From Anaerohabitans sp964387285 (lineage in GTDB: Bacteria; Zhuqueibacterota; Zhuqueibacteria; Residuimicrobiales; Residuimicrobiaceae): a stretch of DNA of 64,000 bases. Within the stretch, counting starts at the first letter, position 1, and each line of letters begins with the position of its first letter. A model generated the notes under the pieces. It was not told where the DNA came from. It worked only from the letters and a program-made list of their open reading frames with translations, and searched no databases. The position numbers and the translations under genes were made by a program. Of this stretch, positions 50,896-59,402 are shown in pieces. The stretch covers positions 1 through 64,000 of the forward strand of contig CAYLWO010000016.1 in NCBI GenBank assembly GCA_964387285.1, read 5' to 3'.

Positions 50896-51864
50896 CTAAA
50901 ATTCGAAACCCCAGGAAAACAGATGGTCTGCACCCGGGCCTTCATCAGCAAAGACATAGGCATAGTTCAACGTTGTGCGCCGATCAAACAAATAGGCGCC
51001 GAACTGCAAACCGAAACAGGGACGCGCGTCATCCAGTCCTAATTGAACGGCGCCGATTTCCTGATATGAAAATTCCGCACCGACATGAATCCGGGGATTC
51101 TGTTCCTTGCTGTCTTCCAATTCGGCAGTAACCAGCAGCCATTTTTGCGGAATGCGGTAGGCGGCAGCGGCACGCCATACGCGCGGGAATTTATAGGTGG
51201 TGCTGGTTCCGCGATCCCATAGCTTGTCTGTGTTCCAGGTGTATTTGGAATTGTTGTCGCGCAGAACCAGGGCTAACGACAGATCCGTTAAGGGCGAATA
51301 ATAAGCGCCGATATCTATGCCGAAGCCTTTGGATGTGACCGCGGAATTATCGTTGGCTAAATTGGGCATGCGATTGTATAGCACTTTGGCAGAAATGCCG
51401 ATGGAGAGCTGCGGCAGGGGCGCCATGGCAAAGGAAAAATAAAATGCATTCTCCGAGTTGGAGAAGGCGCCGATGGAATTGCCGGACATATCCCGGCCAT
51501 CGATGTTATCCACTCCGGCGCGCAGCCAGGCCAGGCTAAAGCCGGCTTTAAGCAAGCCCATGCCGTCTTCACTTTGTTTCGGCTGTAAAGGAATGGCAAA
51601 GCCGATATAGCTGGTGCTGCGATCCAGCGGCAGGTGTCCGTAGGACAGCGTCAGTTGACGGTGTCGTAAATGCGGCAACAAGGCCGGATTGTACATGCCG
51701 GCGACAGCGCCCTGCGGTACAGCTGAATAAGCGTCGCCTAAAGCCTGAGCGCGGGCGCCGATAGCCATGCGTAAAAAAGCGCCGGCATAACCACCGTCAC
51801 CGTTGCGGGCCTGCGCCAGCCAGACGTTAACTAAAATGATAAAACATGTGATCGATTTTTTCAT
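50896..51864 (-). CDS. PorV/PorQ-like outer-membrane protein (second copy)
   Basis: The 322-residue protein has a signal peptide (KSITCFIILVNVWLAQA), then YAGAFLRMAIGARAQALGDAYSAVPQGAVAGMYNPALLPHLRHRQLTLSYGHLPLD, the PorV/UPF0164-type opening, and about a dozen amphipathic strands ending in HLFSWGFEF. It is a divergent paralogue of the next gene. I start at ATG 51864, with GAGAG about 7 bases upstream; TTG 51876 is an alternative. The preceding propeller gene ends in the 46 bases upstream, so it is probably co-transcribed with it. Confidence 0.83.
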   Translation of the reverse strand: MKKSITCFIILVNVWLAQARNGDGGYAGAFLRMAIGARAQALGDAYSAVPQGAVAGMYNPALLPHLRHRQLTLSYGHLPLDRSTSYIGFAIPLQPKQSEDGMGLLKAGFSLAWLRAGVDNIDGRDMSGNSIGAFSNSENAFYFSFAMAPLPQLSIGISAKVLYNRMPNLANDNSAVTSKGFGIDIGAYYSPLTDLSLALVLRDNNSKYTWNTDKLWDRGTSTTYKFPRVWRAAAAYRIPQKWLLVTAELEDSKEQNPRIHVGAEFSYQEIGAVQLGLDDARPCFGLQFGAYLFDRRTTLNYAYVFADEGPGADHLFSWGFEF

Positions 51865-51910
51865 TAGGTCTCTCAAGTCGGTTTATAATTCTCGTTGCCG
51901 GGTCTGAAGA

Positions 51911-53335
51911 TTAATTGACAATCATCACCTTGCCCCAATACACGCCGTCATCGTCAATGTCCACTTTGTAAAAATAGACGCCGTTAGCCACCGCATCGCC
52001 GTAATCGTTGCGGCCGTTCCAGACGTCGCTATAGTCTGCCGGACCGCGACGGTATTGATTGTCGGTCACGGTGGTTACCAGGTCCATGGCGTAATCGAAG
52101 ACTTTGATGGTGACCCGGGTGTCCGCTTTGGTATTGTATTGAAAACGTACATGACCGTCGCCGCCCAACAGGTTGTGCCGCATGGGTGAGAAGGGATTGG
52201 GATAGGCATAGGTGCGCGACTCGCCGGATTGTCCGGTAGCGACAAAAGCACGGAACACCTTCCAGGTGTTGCCGTTGTTTTCGGTGCGCGCCAGGCCGTC
52301 GGTTGTGCCAACCCACAGAACGCCGTCACGACCCCAGGCAGAGTCGGTTTCCAATTCGTAAACGCGATTGCTGCTTTCTGCGTCCTTGATGGCAGGAAAC
52401 AGAAACCAGGTGGCGCCGTAATCGACAGATTTCCACAAGCCGCTGTTGCTGGCCACATAAACGATCGAATCGTCAAAAGCGAAATTATGGGCTTGCTCGT
52501 CTTTGAGCATGGTTTGCCAGGAGAGGCCGCCATTTTCCGATTTGGAAACCGCATAAAATTCATCGGCGCCTTCCGCTTTCCAGGAAGCGGCCCAGATCAC
52601 GCTTTTTGATTTGGTTTTTTGGAATGCCAAAGCGGTAATAAAATTTCCGGATATCGGTTGCGCCTGATTGTTATGGTTAAAGTTATTCCAGGTGTTGCCG
52701 TTGTCGCGGGACTTGTTGACGCCCTCTGCGGTGCCGACATAAAGATCTCCATCTCCGCTGGTTACGGCGAATGCGCGATGGTTCAGGCGATTGCCCGGAT
52801 CAAAAACAAAGGTGTCCGGAGTGACCATTTGCCAGGTGCGGCACCAATCCGTGGATTTCATCAGGCCGCCGCCAAAGCATGGAATCCAGACCACGCCGTT
52901 TAGCACCTCCACATCATAGGCCAGATTTTGAATGGGTGTAACGCCGGGTTGCGCTACATGGGTCCAGGTGCGACCGCCATTCGTGGTGATGCTCAGTCCG
53001 GTCCCCTTGGCCAGAGATTCCGTAGACACTTTGGTCACGGTGTCCGTGGCAGTAGCCACAATAATGGTGTCCGCGTTGACCCACAAACCACTGATGGAGC
53101 CATGACCGAGACCCTGACTGGCTGTAAAACTCTCAAAAGAGGCCCCTTGATCTGCTGTTCGGGACAGGCCGTGACCGGTGCCGAACCAAAGCGTGCCCTT
53201 GCCTTCTTTAATGTCAGAGATGCCATTGCCGGCCAATCCTTTATACGTCGCAGAAACCGCATCGAAACGATAACTCTTGAGCAGTTGTGCCTGGCTGAGG
53301 GAAAAAAGCAAAAAAACGAGAAAAATTTTTTTCAT
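51911..53335 (-). CDS. Secreted BNR/sortilin-type propeller with C-terminal sorting domain
   Basis: The 474-residue protein starts with a signal peptide (KIFLVFLLFSLSQA). A propeller with BNR/Asp-box repeats follows (TTNGGRTWTHV, STDWCRTWQMV, SRDNGNTWNNF, SENGGLSWQTM, SVDYGATWFLF, TENNGNTWKVF). The C-terminus is a FlgD-like/type IX sorting domain (YPNPFSPMRHN; VWNGRNDYGDAVANGVYFYKVDID). It is probably exported across the outer membrane, consistent with the two PorV-like genes downstream. Ligand or substrate unknown; a hydrolytic function is not evident. Confidence 0.84.
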   Translation of the reverse strand: MKKIFLVFLLFSLSQAQLLKSYRFDAVSATYKGLAGNGISDIKEGKGTLWFGTGHGLSRTADQGASFESFTASQGLGHGSISGLWVNADTIIVATATDTVTKVSTESLAKGTGLSITTNGGRTWTHVAQPGVTPIQNLAYDVEVLNGVVWIPCFGGGLMKSTDWCRTWQMVTPDTFVFDPGNRLNHRAFAVTSGDGDLYVGTAEGVNKSRDNGNTWNNFNHNNQAQPISGNFITALAFQKTKSKSVIWAASWKAEGADEFYAVSKSENGGLSWQTMLKDEQAHNFAFDDSIVYVASNSGLWKSVDYGATWFLFPAIKDAESSNRVYELETDSAWGRDGVLWVGTTDGLARTENNGNTWKVFRAFVATGQSGESRTYAYPNPFSPMRHNLLGGDGHVRFQYNTKADTRVTIKVFDYAMDLVTTVTDNQYRRGPADYSDVWNGRNDYGDAVANGVYFYKVDIDDDGVYWGKVMIVN

Positions 53336-53345
53336 TTATCGCATC

Positions 53346-54476
53346 CTAATTGGTTTTTAGAGATACCGTGTGAAAGGTTTCAACGGATTTATTGCCGACC
53401 ATGTCTTCGACCTGAAAGCCAAGAGTATAATCGCCCAATAAATCATCATTGTCAAACACGCCGGTGATTGTAAAAACGCCGTCATTGGCGGCAAGATCGC
53501 CGCGATAGCCCAAATTCCAGCGTGAAAGGTCAAAAGGCAGGCCATTATCATAGAGGATGTAGGGGCTTGCGGTCGGGTAGGTGTTGTCCGGTTTTTTCCA
53601 GGACATTTTAACCTGTTTAATGTCGGCAAGGCCCTGAGGGTCCAGTACGGTTGCTTGAATCAAGATTGTTGTTGTGCCGGTGACTGGCCGTTGCACCTCT
53701 TTAGTCAACTCGATAATGGAGAATGCCGGGGCCGTGTTGACGATATGCATATTTTTTGTTGCCACGGCACTGGTCAATCCGGATTTGTCTATGGCCTGAA
53801 ACCGCAAGGCGTAATCGCCCTTTTTCGCCGCACTCCAGGTTTTATCGATGGCCATGGAACAGACGCCGGTTGCAGCGGCGTCATGCAGGGTATCGCTGAA
53901 AATTTGCGCACCGTTTTGCCAGCCGGTCATGATTACGCCCCAGATATCGGTCACGCCGGTAGAGTCGATAACAGTTACTGCAATCGTTTGCTGGCCGCTG
54001 AACCCGCTGGCTAATGTATCGGGACAGGCAACGTTTTTAATGGCCGGTGGTTTGCTGTCCTGGGAGGCCACGGTAACTTTTAACGGTGCAGCGTTTGCGA
54101 CTGAGAATTGAAAGATCACATTCATGGCTTGCTGATAAATGCCCGGCCAGGTGAGACGCTGTGTGTAAACGCCGTCAAAGGCAACGACGTCGCCGGTTCC
54201 GCTCCCGGAGGCCTCGCCGTCGTCGTACAGTAATAAAGACAGCAATTTTTCCGAGTTTTCTTTGGATATGTCCAGTTGAACTGCTTGCGGTTTTTCGCTG
54301 TTTTCCGTCATCACCTGCACCATGACAAGGTATGACCTGCCGGGATTGACAATGGTCGGGACAGATTTTTGCGTCAAGGTGATGGAAGTATCGCCTTCAG
54401 ATGCTGTGGGCATTTTTCTTTCCAAACAGCCGGTGAAGAGTAAGGGCAGTAAACAGAGCCAGAGGAATTTTTTCAT
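53346..54476 (-). CDS. Lipoprotein with Ig-like/choice-of-anchor domains
   Basis: The 376-residue protein has a clear lipobox (LWLCLLPLLFTGC, then LERK). The mature part is made of beta-sandwich-like repeats: SYLVMVQVMTENSEKPQAVQLDIS, and two segments typical of secreted FCB proteins, LLSLLLYDDGEASGSGTGDVVAFDGVYT and YDNGLPFDLSRWNLGYRGDLAANDGVFT. These read as extracellular or periplasmic ligand modules. I start at ATG 54476, next to the lipobox; an upstream ATG at 54509 would spoil the signal peptide. First gene of the four-gene outer-membrane cluster. Confidence 0.82.
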   Translation of the reverse strand: MKKFLWLCLLPLLFTGCLERKMPTASEGDTSITLTQKSVPTIVNPGRSYLVMVQVMTENSEKPQAVQLDISKENSEKLLSLLLYDDGEASGSGTGDVVAFDGVYTQRLTWPGIYQQAMNVIFQFSVANAAPLKVTVASQDSKPPAIKNVACPDTLASGFSGQQTIAVTVIDSTGVTDIWGVIMTGWQNGAQIFSDTLHDAAATGVCSMAIDKTWSAAKKGDYALRFQAIDKSGLTSAVATKNMHIVNTAPAFSIIELTKEVQRPVTGTTTILIQATVLDPQGLADIKQVKMSWKKPDNTYPTASPYILYDNGLPFDLSRWNLGYRGDLAANDGVFTITGVFDNDDLLGDYTLGFQVEDMVGNKSVETFHTVSLKTN

Positions 54477-54552
54477 TATTCTGATGTCCAATAAGATGAA
54501 TGGGTGCATGCGAATTTTAACAATATGGGTAATGCCCGCGCTTGCTTTTGGA

Positions 54553-54753
54553 TTAAACGGTCTCGAATTGTAAAATTTTCAATTTTTCCGGAAGCACGTG
54601 CTTGCTGACGCGAAGCAATTCAAAGCCGATGATCTGATTTTTATTATCATAATCGACAATCAATCCCGGTTTGATTTCTTCAGACTCGATAATTTCCGCG
54701 TCATCGAGGCGGAAATAAAGCGCGTCATTTTCAGGATCCCATTTTAGTTTCAT
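54553..54753 (-). CDS. DUF2283 domain protein (putative antitoxin-like)
   Basis: The 66-residue protein matches DUF2283: KLKWDPENDALYFRL, IKPGLIVDYDNKNQIIGFELL, the standard strand pattern with its terminal VSKHVLPE. It overlaps the stop of the DUF4258 gene by 4 bases in ATGA. Such DUF4258/DUF2283 pairs occur across bacteria and are often listed as candidate toxin-antitoxin systems, though the role is not proven. It is the second gene of that pair. Confidence 0.88.
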   Translation of the reverse strand: MKLKWDPENDALYFRLDDAEIIESEEIKPGLIVDYDNKNQIIGFELLRVSKHVLPEKLKILQFETV

Positions 54754-55007
54754 ATTTTTACCCTCTTTTTGCCGAAGCGTCGGTCGAAAAACAATGTTAC
54801 AATTTTTGGTGGAAAGGTTAAAGAATTTACCACCACATGGAGCACGCGGTTCTGTGCTTCTTCGATCTCTTTATAATAATGAGTCATTTCATCATTTTCT
54901 TTAGAACTTTTTTCCGGATACATAATGCATCTCTCGACCCATTCTTCTTTAATCTGTCTTTCAATCAACATTAATCTGGCATGTTTTGTGAATTCAACTT
55001 GAAGCAT
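54750..55007 (-). CDS. DUF4258 domain protein (putative toxin-like)
   Basis: The 85-residue protein matches DUF4258: VEFTKHARLMLIERQIKEEWVERCIMYPEK, with the conserved KHA..M..R, then HVVVN and IVTLFFDRRF. The small compact alpha/beta size resembles RelE/BrnT-type toxins, a structural guess. It is translationally coupled to the DUF2283 gene. The pair lies between the outer-membrane cluster and the DUF2971 gene in an A/T-rich accessory patch. Confidence 0.86.
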   Translation of the reverse strand: MLQVEFTKHARLMLIERQIKEEWVERCIMYPEKSSKENDEMTHYYKEIEEAQNRVLHVVVNSLTFPPKIVTLFFDRRFGKKRVKI

Positions 55008-55036
55008 AATGATCTATTGACTTTGTTTATATTCAT

Positions 55037-55900
55037 TCACCATTGCCGCAAGGGCGTCTTGGACACAGAAATAAAACAATCGTTGCCCTTTGACTTACAC
55101 ATCTTGCTAATCGAATTTTTCGCCAATCCTTTATTCGGCGTCGGCCCGATGGTGATTTCACGCCACAGCGGCATATCTTTTTCTAAAGGATAGTCAAGAT
55201 AGGGAATCAACATCGAGTTGCCTTTTCTGAATTTAATGGTGGCATCTATGCTCTCTTTAAGTATGATCAGGCGCCACTCTTTTTCATCCTTAAAAGCGAT
55301 ATCCTTTAAAGTGGAGCAGATAATTAAAATAATTTTAGTTATCTCATTGTAAAAAGATTCCAGCTTTTCTTTGTTGCTGAATCTGCTGATCATCTCTTCA
55401 ACGACTTTATACCATATATCCTGCAGTATTCTTCCCAATTGCTTCACGTTCTCATAATAGAGACACGGCGCTAAAAATACATTGTCTGAAAAAGCAAGCG
55501 TCTCGGTTAAATCAGAATAGGCGTAACCGATATTGTATCCATAATGGGCGCCATAGCCGCGCCACATGTTCAAAGAATCCGGTTCCTGGCAGAAAGAGAT
55601 CGCATAAACACTATGTGTTTTCAAGATGCCGGGTCTGGTAAAATAGTCCTTTAAAGCTTCATGTAGGTCCGCATGGTCAATGCGGCTGACCGCTTTTTTA
55701 ATCAAGCTGGTGAATTGTTTATTGGGTCTGTTGAATTCCGCTTCATCGTTTAGATACTCTATGTCGGATGCCCAAATTTTTCCGCTATGGCTGATTCCCA
55801 GTAAACCATCCATATTGGTATAGTGATAAAGCGACTCAGGCTCTATGATATTGCCTGCTTTGGCCGAGATGTTTTTTATCAGTTCGATAAAATTTTCCAT
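55037..55900 (-). CDS. DUF2971 domain protein
   Basis: The 287-residue protein matches DUF2971: LYHYTNMDGLLGISHSGKIWASDIEYLNDEAEF at the start (the YxYT...L...G.IW.S....LND pattern), SFCQEPDSLNMWRGYG, and KDEKEWRLIIL. The family is widespread, often in accessory or defence-rich regions, and has no proven activity; an ADP-ribosyltransferase relationship has been suggested from fold similarity. It is A/T-rich by eye compared with neighbours, suggesting horizontal transfer. It is 29 bases upstream of the DUF4258 gene on the same strand. Confidence 0.86.
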   Translation of the reverse strand: MENFIELIKNISAKAGNIIEPESLYHYTNMDGLLGISHSGKIWASDIEYLNDEAEFNRPNKQFTSLIKKAVSRIDHADLHEALKDYFTRPGILKTHSVYAISFCQEPDSLNMWRGYGAHYGYNIGYAYSDLTETLAFSDNVFLAPCLYYENVKQLGRILQDIWYKVVEEMISRFSNKEKLESFYNEITKIILIICSTLKDIAFKDEKEWRLIILKESIDATIKFRKGNSMLIPYLDYPLEKDMPLWREITIGPTPNKGLAKNSISKMCKSKGNDCFISVSKTPLRQW

Positions 55901-56009
55901 AAGCCGGGCTATCTGAATTGATAAATTTAAGCAATAATTATACCAAAATACTTGCTAAAAATCAAGTTAAACGCAATTGTTATCCCGGGTTTTCTTATCC
56001 GCATTATAA

Positions 56010-56657
56010 TTACAAGATTACTTTTTTCAAATAGTTAAGCAAATCAGCATGCGTTTCTACTATAACGTCAGCCTGGCGCAAATGTTCCCTGGTCAGGGTA
56101 GTGGTCAAGCCGATACACATCATGCCCGCTGATTTGGCCGCCTGAATCCCCAGTGGCGCGTTTTCAATAACCAAACAATCGGTTGCCGGAACATGCATTT
56201 TTTTTGCGGCTAATAGAAACGGGTCAGGGTAAGGTTTGCCTTTGCTATAGTCGCCATCGGTCACAATGGCAGCAAACCGGCTCAACAGGTCCTGGCCCAG
56301 AACGTGACTCAAGTTTTCAATGGTGGTGCCGGTGGCAACGCCACATGCTGCATTTTTACTTTGGCAATAGTCCAAAATCAACGCGATTTCCGGAAAGGGT
56401 TTGCTGTCGGCTATTCTGCGAAAAACCAGGTTTTTTTCTTTCATATACGTCATGGCCGTCCGCTCGTCCAGGCGAACACCGACATGATCGGCCATGGCCT
56501 GCACGATGCGCCAGGCTGAAGAGCCTTCATGTAGACGCATGATTAAATCGTCGGGTTCAATGCCATGGGGGCGTAGAACTGTTTGCCAGGCAGCCAGATG
56601 AAAAGGCGTGGTGAATGCCAGAACGCCGTCAAAATCAAAAATCAGCGCTCGGATCAA
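56010..56657 (-). CDS. HAD family hydrolase, beta-phosphoglucomutase-like
   Basis: The 215-residue HAD-IA hydrolase has motif I DFDGVL at the N-terminus, the helical cap domain, motif II GVATGTT, motif III lysine in SKGKPYPDPF and motif IV VIENAPLGIQAA. Catalytic residues are intact. The start is TTG with GGAGGAG 5-9 bases upstream, overlapping the stop codon of the tryptophanase gene in TTGA. It is therefore the last gene of the pdxJ-like/HD/tnaA operon. Substrate unknown; candidates are beta-phosphoglucomutase or a small-phosphate phosphatase. Confidence 0.86.
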   Translation of the reverse strand: MIRALIFDFDGVLAFTTPFHLAAWQTVLRPHGIEPDDLIMRLHEGSSAWRIVQAMADHVGVRLDERTAMTYMKEKNLVFRRIADSKPFPEIALILDYCQSKNAACGVATGTTIENLSHVLGQDLLSRFAAIVTDGDYSKGKPYPDPFLLAAKKMHVPATDCLVIENAPLGIQAAKSAGMMCIGLTTTLTREHLRQADVIVETHADLLNYLKKVIL

Positions 56658-58030
56658 TCCAGCTCCTCCAAGCGCGCGGTAAAATGGCGCAGCAAGGGCG
56701 CCTCGTACACCAAACGCAATCCCTTGATGCTCTGTCGATTCTTGTACAGCGAGATGATCGATTCGGCGACGTAATTCATATGCATAGAAGTATAAACGCG
56801 ACGGGGAACGGCCAGGCGCACCAACTCCAGTTCCGGATATTTTTCTTTTCCGGTTGACGCGTCTTTTTCGCCAAACATAAGGCCGCCGATTTCCACGGCA
56901 CGGATGCCGGCCTCACGATAGAGTGCGCAAGTCAGCGCCTGACCGGGAAAAACCTCGCGCGATAAATGAGGTAAAAATTCGCTGGCGTTTAAAAACACCG
57001 CATGGCCGCCCACCGGTTTGACGATCGGCACGCCGGCCTGCGATAACATCTCTCCGAGATAGCGCACCTGACCGATGCGGAAGGCCAAATAGTCCTCATC
57101 CAGCACCTCCTGCAAGCCGCGTGCTATGGCTTCGAGATCGCGACCGGCCAATCCGCCGTAAGTGGGAAAGCCCTCAACCAGGATAAGCAGATTGGCGCAT
57201 TGCTCCGACCAGGCGTCGTCGTTCATTGCCAAGAAGCCGCCGATATTCACCAAGCCGTCTTTTTTAGCGCTCATGGTGCAGCCGTCGGCATAGGAAAACA
57301 ATTCGCGTGCAATGTCGCGAACGCTTTTGTTCGCAAAGCCGGATTCGCGTTGCTGGATAAAAAAGCAATTTTCCGCAAAACGACAGGCATCGATGAAAAA
57401 CGGCCGTTGGTGCTTTTTTGCGATCCGGCTGACGGTACGGATATTCTCCATGGAAACCGGTTGACCGCCGGCACTGTTGTTGGTGACGGTCATCATGATC
57501 AACGGCATTTTGGCCGGTCCGACCCGGTTGAGCAGATTTTCCAGTTTTTGCGGATCCATGTTGCCCTTGAAGGGATGTTCTAGACTGGGATAATGCGCTT
57601 CTTCGATCACCAGATCCATTGGCACACCGTGGTTGTGCAACACGTTGGCGCGGGTGGTGTCGAAATGAATGTTATTGGCTACAACATCCCCTGGTTTGAC
57701 CGCGATGGAGAACAAAAGATTTTCCGCTGATCGTCCCTGATGCGTAGGGATAATGTGTTTGAAACCGAAAATGGATTTAATGGATTCTTCAAAATGGAAA
57801 TAGTTTTTACTGCCGGCGTAGGACTCATCGCCCATCATCAGGCCGGCCCATTGGTAATCGCTCATGGCCGAGGTGCCGCTGTCGGTCAGCAAATCCACAT
57901 AGATGCTGTCGGCCGCTAAATTAAAAACATTGTATCCTGCTTTGCGCAACAGTACGTCCCGTTGTTCGCGCGTGGTTTTTTTGATAGGTTCCACCACTTT
58001 GATACGAAAAGGTTCAGCTGGAAAAGACAT
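56654..58030 (-). CDS. tnaA: Tryptophanase family beta-eliminating lyase
   Basis: The 458-residue PLP enzyme cleaves an aromatic amino acid to an arene, pyruvate and ammonia. It shows IDLLTDSGT-type VDLLTDSGTSAMS, THQGRSAEN, NNSAGGQPVS, FIDACRFAEN and the Schiff-base Lys in CTMSAKKDG. At the position where tyrosine phenol-lyase has Arg (SMERG) this protein reads AVEIG, as Escherichia tryptophanase does, favouring indole formation. Some other segments (LVNIGGFL) are shared with phenol-lyases. No TnaC-like leader is seen. It lies 8 bases after the HD gene, and its stop overlaps the HAD start. Confidence 0.85.
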   Translation of the reverse strand: MSFPAEPFRIKVVEPIKKTTREQRDVLLRKAGYNVFNLAADSIYVDLLTDSGTSAMSDYQWAGLMMGDESYAGSKNYFHFEESIKSIFGFKHIIPTHQGRSAENLLFSIAVKPGDVVANNIHFDTTRANVLHNHGVPMDLVIEEAHYPSLEHPFKGNMDPQKLENLLNRVGPAKMPLIMMTVTNNSAGGQPVSMENIRTVSRIAKKHQRPFFIDACRFAENCFFIQQRESGFANKSVRDIARELFSYADGCTMSAKKDGLVNIGGFLAMNDDAWSEQCANLLILVEGFPTYGGLAGRDLEAIARGLQEVLDEDYLAFRIGQVRYLGEMLSQAGVPIVKPVGGHAVFLNASEFLPHLSREVFPGQALTCALYREAGIRAVEIGGLMFGEKDASTGKEKYPELELVRLAVPRRVYTSMHMNYVAESIISLYKNRQSIKGLRLVYEAPLLRHFTARLEELD

Positions 58031-58038
58031 AACACCTC

Positions 58039-58572
58039 TTATTTCAAAGGTTCAAAGTTCATGAAATCGGCGTGATGTACGATGATGCTTTCCGGAGTGC
58101 GATAGCCAGCGTCGCCCTCTTTGGCGTGTGTGGCGATGATGTGTACAATGGCATCCGGCAGATTGTGTTGCGCAGCCAATGCGGCGCCGCTAAAGGGATG
58201 GCGCAACAATTTGCCGTTATCGCTTTTAACATATTTGCCGTTGTCGTTTTTGAATTCGAGCAATTTGCCGATGTCGTGCAACAGAGCGCCTGAAACGATC
58301 AGGTCAAGGTTCATCGGGCGAAAGGAACCGTATTGTTCATTAAAAATTCTTGCCGCAGCCACTGCCATCTGCGTCACGCTGCGCACGTGGGTGCGGAAAC
58401 TGGCCGGACAATCGTTAATCAGCAGGGTAAACGGCAAACGATCCATATCTGCCATGGTCCAGCCGCCGCGCACCATGGCATCCTGCCAGCAGGCCATGGT
58501 CTTGTCGCGCAACTCGGGATCCGCGATCCAGGCCAGTTCGGGCAACAAGGTTACTATTTCTTTTTCCTGCAT
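58039..58572 (-). CDS. HD-domain protein (predicted phosphohydrolase)
   Basis: The 177-residue HD-superfamily protein shows the metal-binding set His in FRTHVRSV, HD in GALLHDIGKLLEF, His in LRHPFSGAALAA, and His/Asp in THAKEG and VHHADFMN. All residues for a binuclear metal site appear present. The ATG has GAGGAAA upstream. It sits 9 bases after the pdxJ-like gene and 8 bases before tnaA. The substrate may be a nucleotide or small phosphate ester; the operon gives no direct hint. Confidence 0.85.
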   Translation of the reverse strand: MQEKEIVTLLPELAWIADPELRDKTMACWQDAMVRGGWTMADMDRLPFTLLINDCPASFRTHVRSVTQMAVAAARIFNEQYGSFRPMNLDLIVSGALLHDIGKLLEFKNDNGKYVKSDNGKLLRHPFSGAALAAQHNLPDAIVHIIATHAKEGDAGYRTPESIIVHHADFMNFEPLK

Positions 58573-58581
58573 GCTTTCCTC

Positions 58582-59292
58582 TTATTTGCCGATCAGTTGG
58601 GATTTGAAATGAATGACGGCGCGATCGATGCCAACCAGCAGGCTGCGGCTGATGATCGCCTTGCCTACATTACACTCTTCAATGACATCGATGCTGCCGA
58701 TTTCGCGGGCATTTTGATAGGACAGTCCGCGTCCGGCGGAAACGCCCAGACCCAATTTATGCGCCGCCAACGCGACAGAACGGATTTTTTCTATCTGCTC
58801 CGTCATGGTGCCCAGATCATCCACCAGAGAAAATGGAAAGGTGTTTAGCTGTACATAATCCATGCCTGCACGGGCAGCCGCGCGCACCTGGTTGCTTTCC
58901 GGCGCAATAAGGGCATTGACGACAATATTGTTGGCGCGCAGCGTGGCTGCCACCTCTTCCAGATATTCCAGGTTGGCTTCAATGTCCAAAGAAGCCGCTT
59001 CCTCCTCGTCCACCGGCAGCAGCGTAACCATATCCGGCAGCACCTGAATGGCTTTTTTGACCATCTCTTCGGTCATGGGGATGGCAAGATTCAAATGGGT
59101 TTTCACGACCTCCTTAAGCACGGTCAGATCCCTGTCGGAAACATCGGCATGGGTTTGTCCCAATTGCACCACAATGCCGTCGATGCCGGCTATCTCAGCC
59201 GCCAGCGCTACGTTAACCGGATCCGGCTCCTTTTTTTTGTTTAAACGGCGCAATTGCGCCACCTGATTGACGCACAAACACAGCCTCGCCAT
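58582..59292 (-). CDS. PdxJ-like TIM-barrel protein lacking the usual active-site residues
   Basis: The 236-residue protein aligns along its whole length with pyridoxine 5'-phosphate synthase (MARLCLCVNQVAQLR, PDPVNVALAAEIAGIDGI, YVQLNT, GLGVSAGRGLSYQN). Known catalytic residues are altered: the VNIDH Asp and His are missing, the His-Arg-Glu set of VHLRED is VQLGQ, the Glu of NLEMA is Ala (NLAIP), and the His of AGHGL is Arg. It is thus a divergent paralogue, not a functional PdxJ on this evidence. ATG 59292, GGTGG upstream. First gene of the HD/tnaA/HAD operon. Confidence 0.8.
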   Translation of the reverse strand: MARLCLCVNQVAQLRRLNKKKEPDPVNVALAAEIAGIDGIVVQLGQTHADVSDRDLTVLKEVVKTHLNLAIPMTEEMVKKAIQVLPDMVTLLPVDEEEAASLDIEANLEYLEEVAATLRANNIVVNALIAPESNQVRAAARAGMDYVQLNTFPFSLVDDLGTMTEQIEKIRSVALAAHKLGLGVSAGRGLSYQNAREIGSIDVIEECNVGKAIISRSLLVGIDRAVIHFKSQLIGK

Positions 59293-59402
59293 GCCTCCAC
59301 CTCGCAAAAAAATACAGTCTTGATCCCGCCGATTTATTTTCGGCCTTTGTAATTCTTAATTTGAGCGATTCGAATCCGTTTCATCCGCCTTCGCTGTTAA
59401 AA

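Noticed and set aside
58582..59292. Calling the PdxJ-like gene a functional pyridoxine 5'-phosphate synthase
   Set aside because: The catalytic residues of the family are replaced at nearly every position, although the fold-level similarity is clear.
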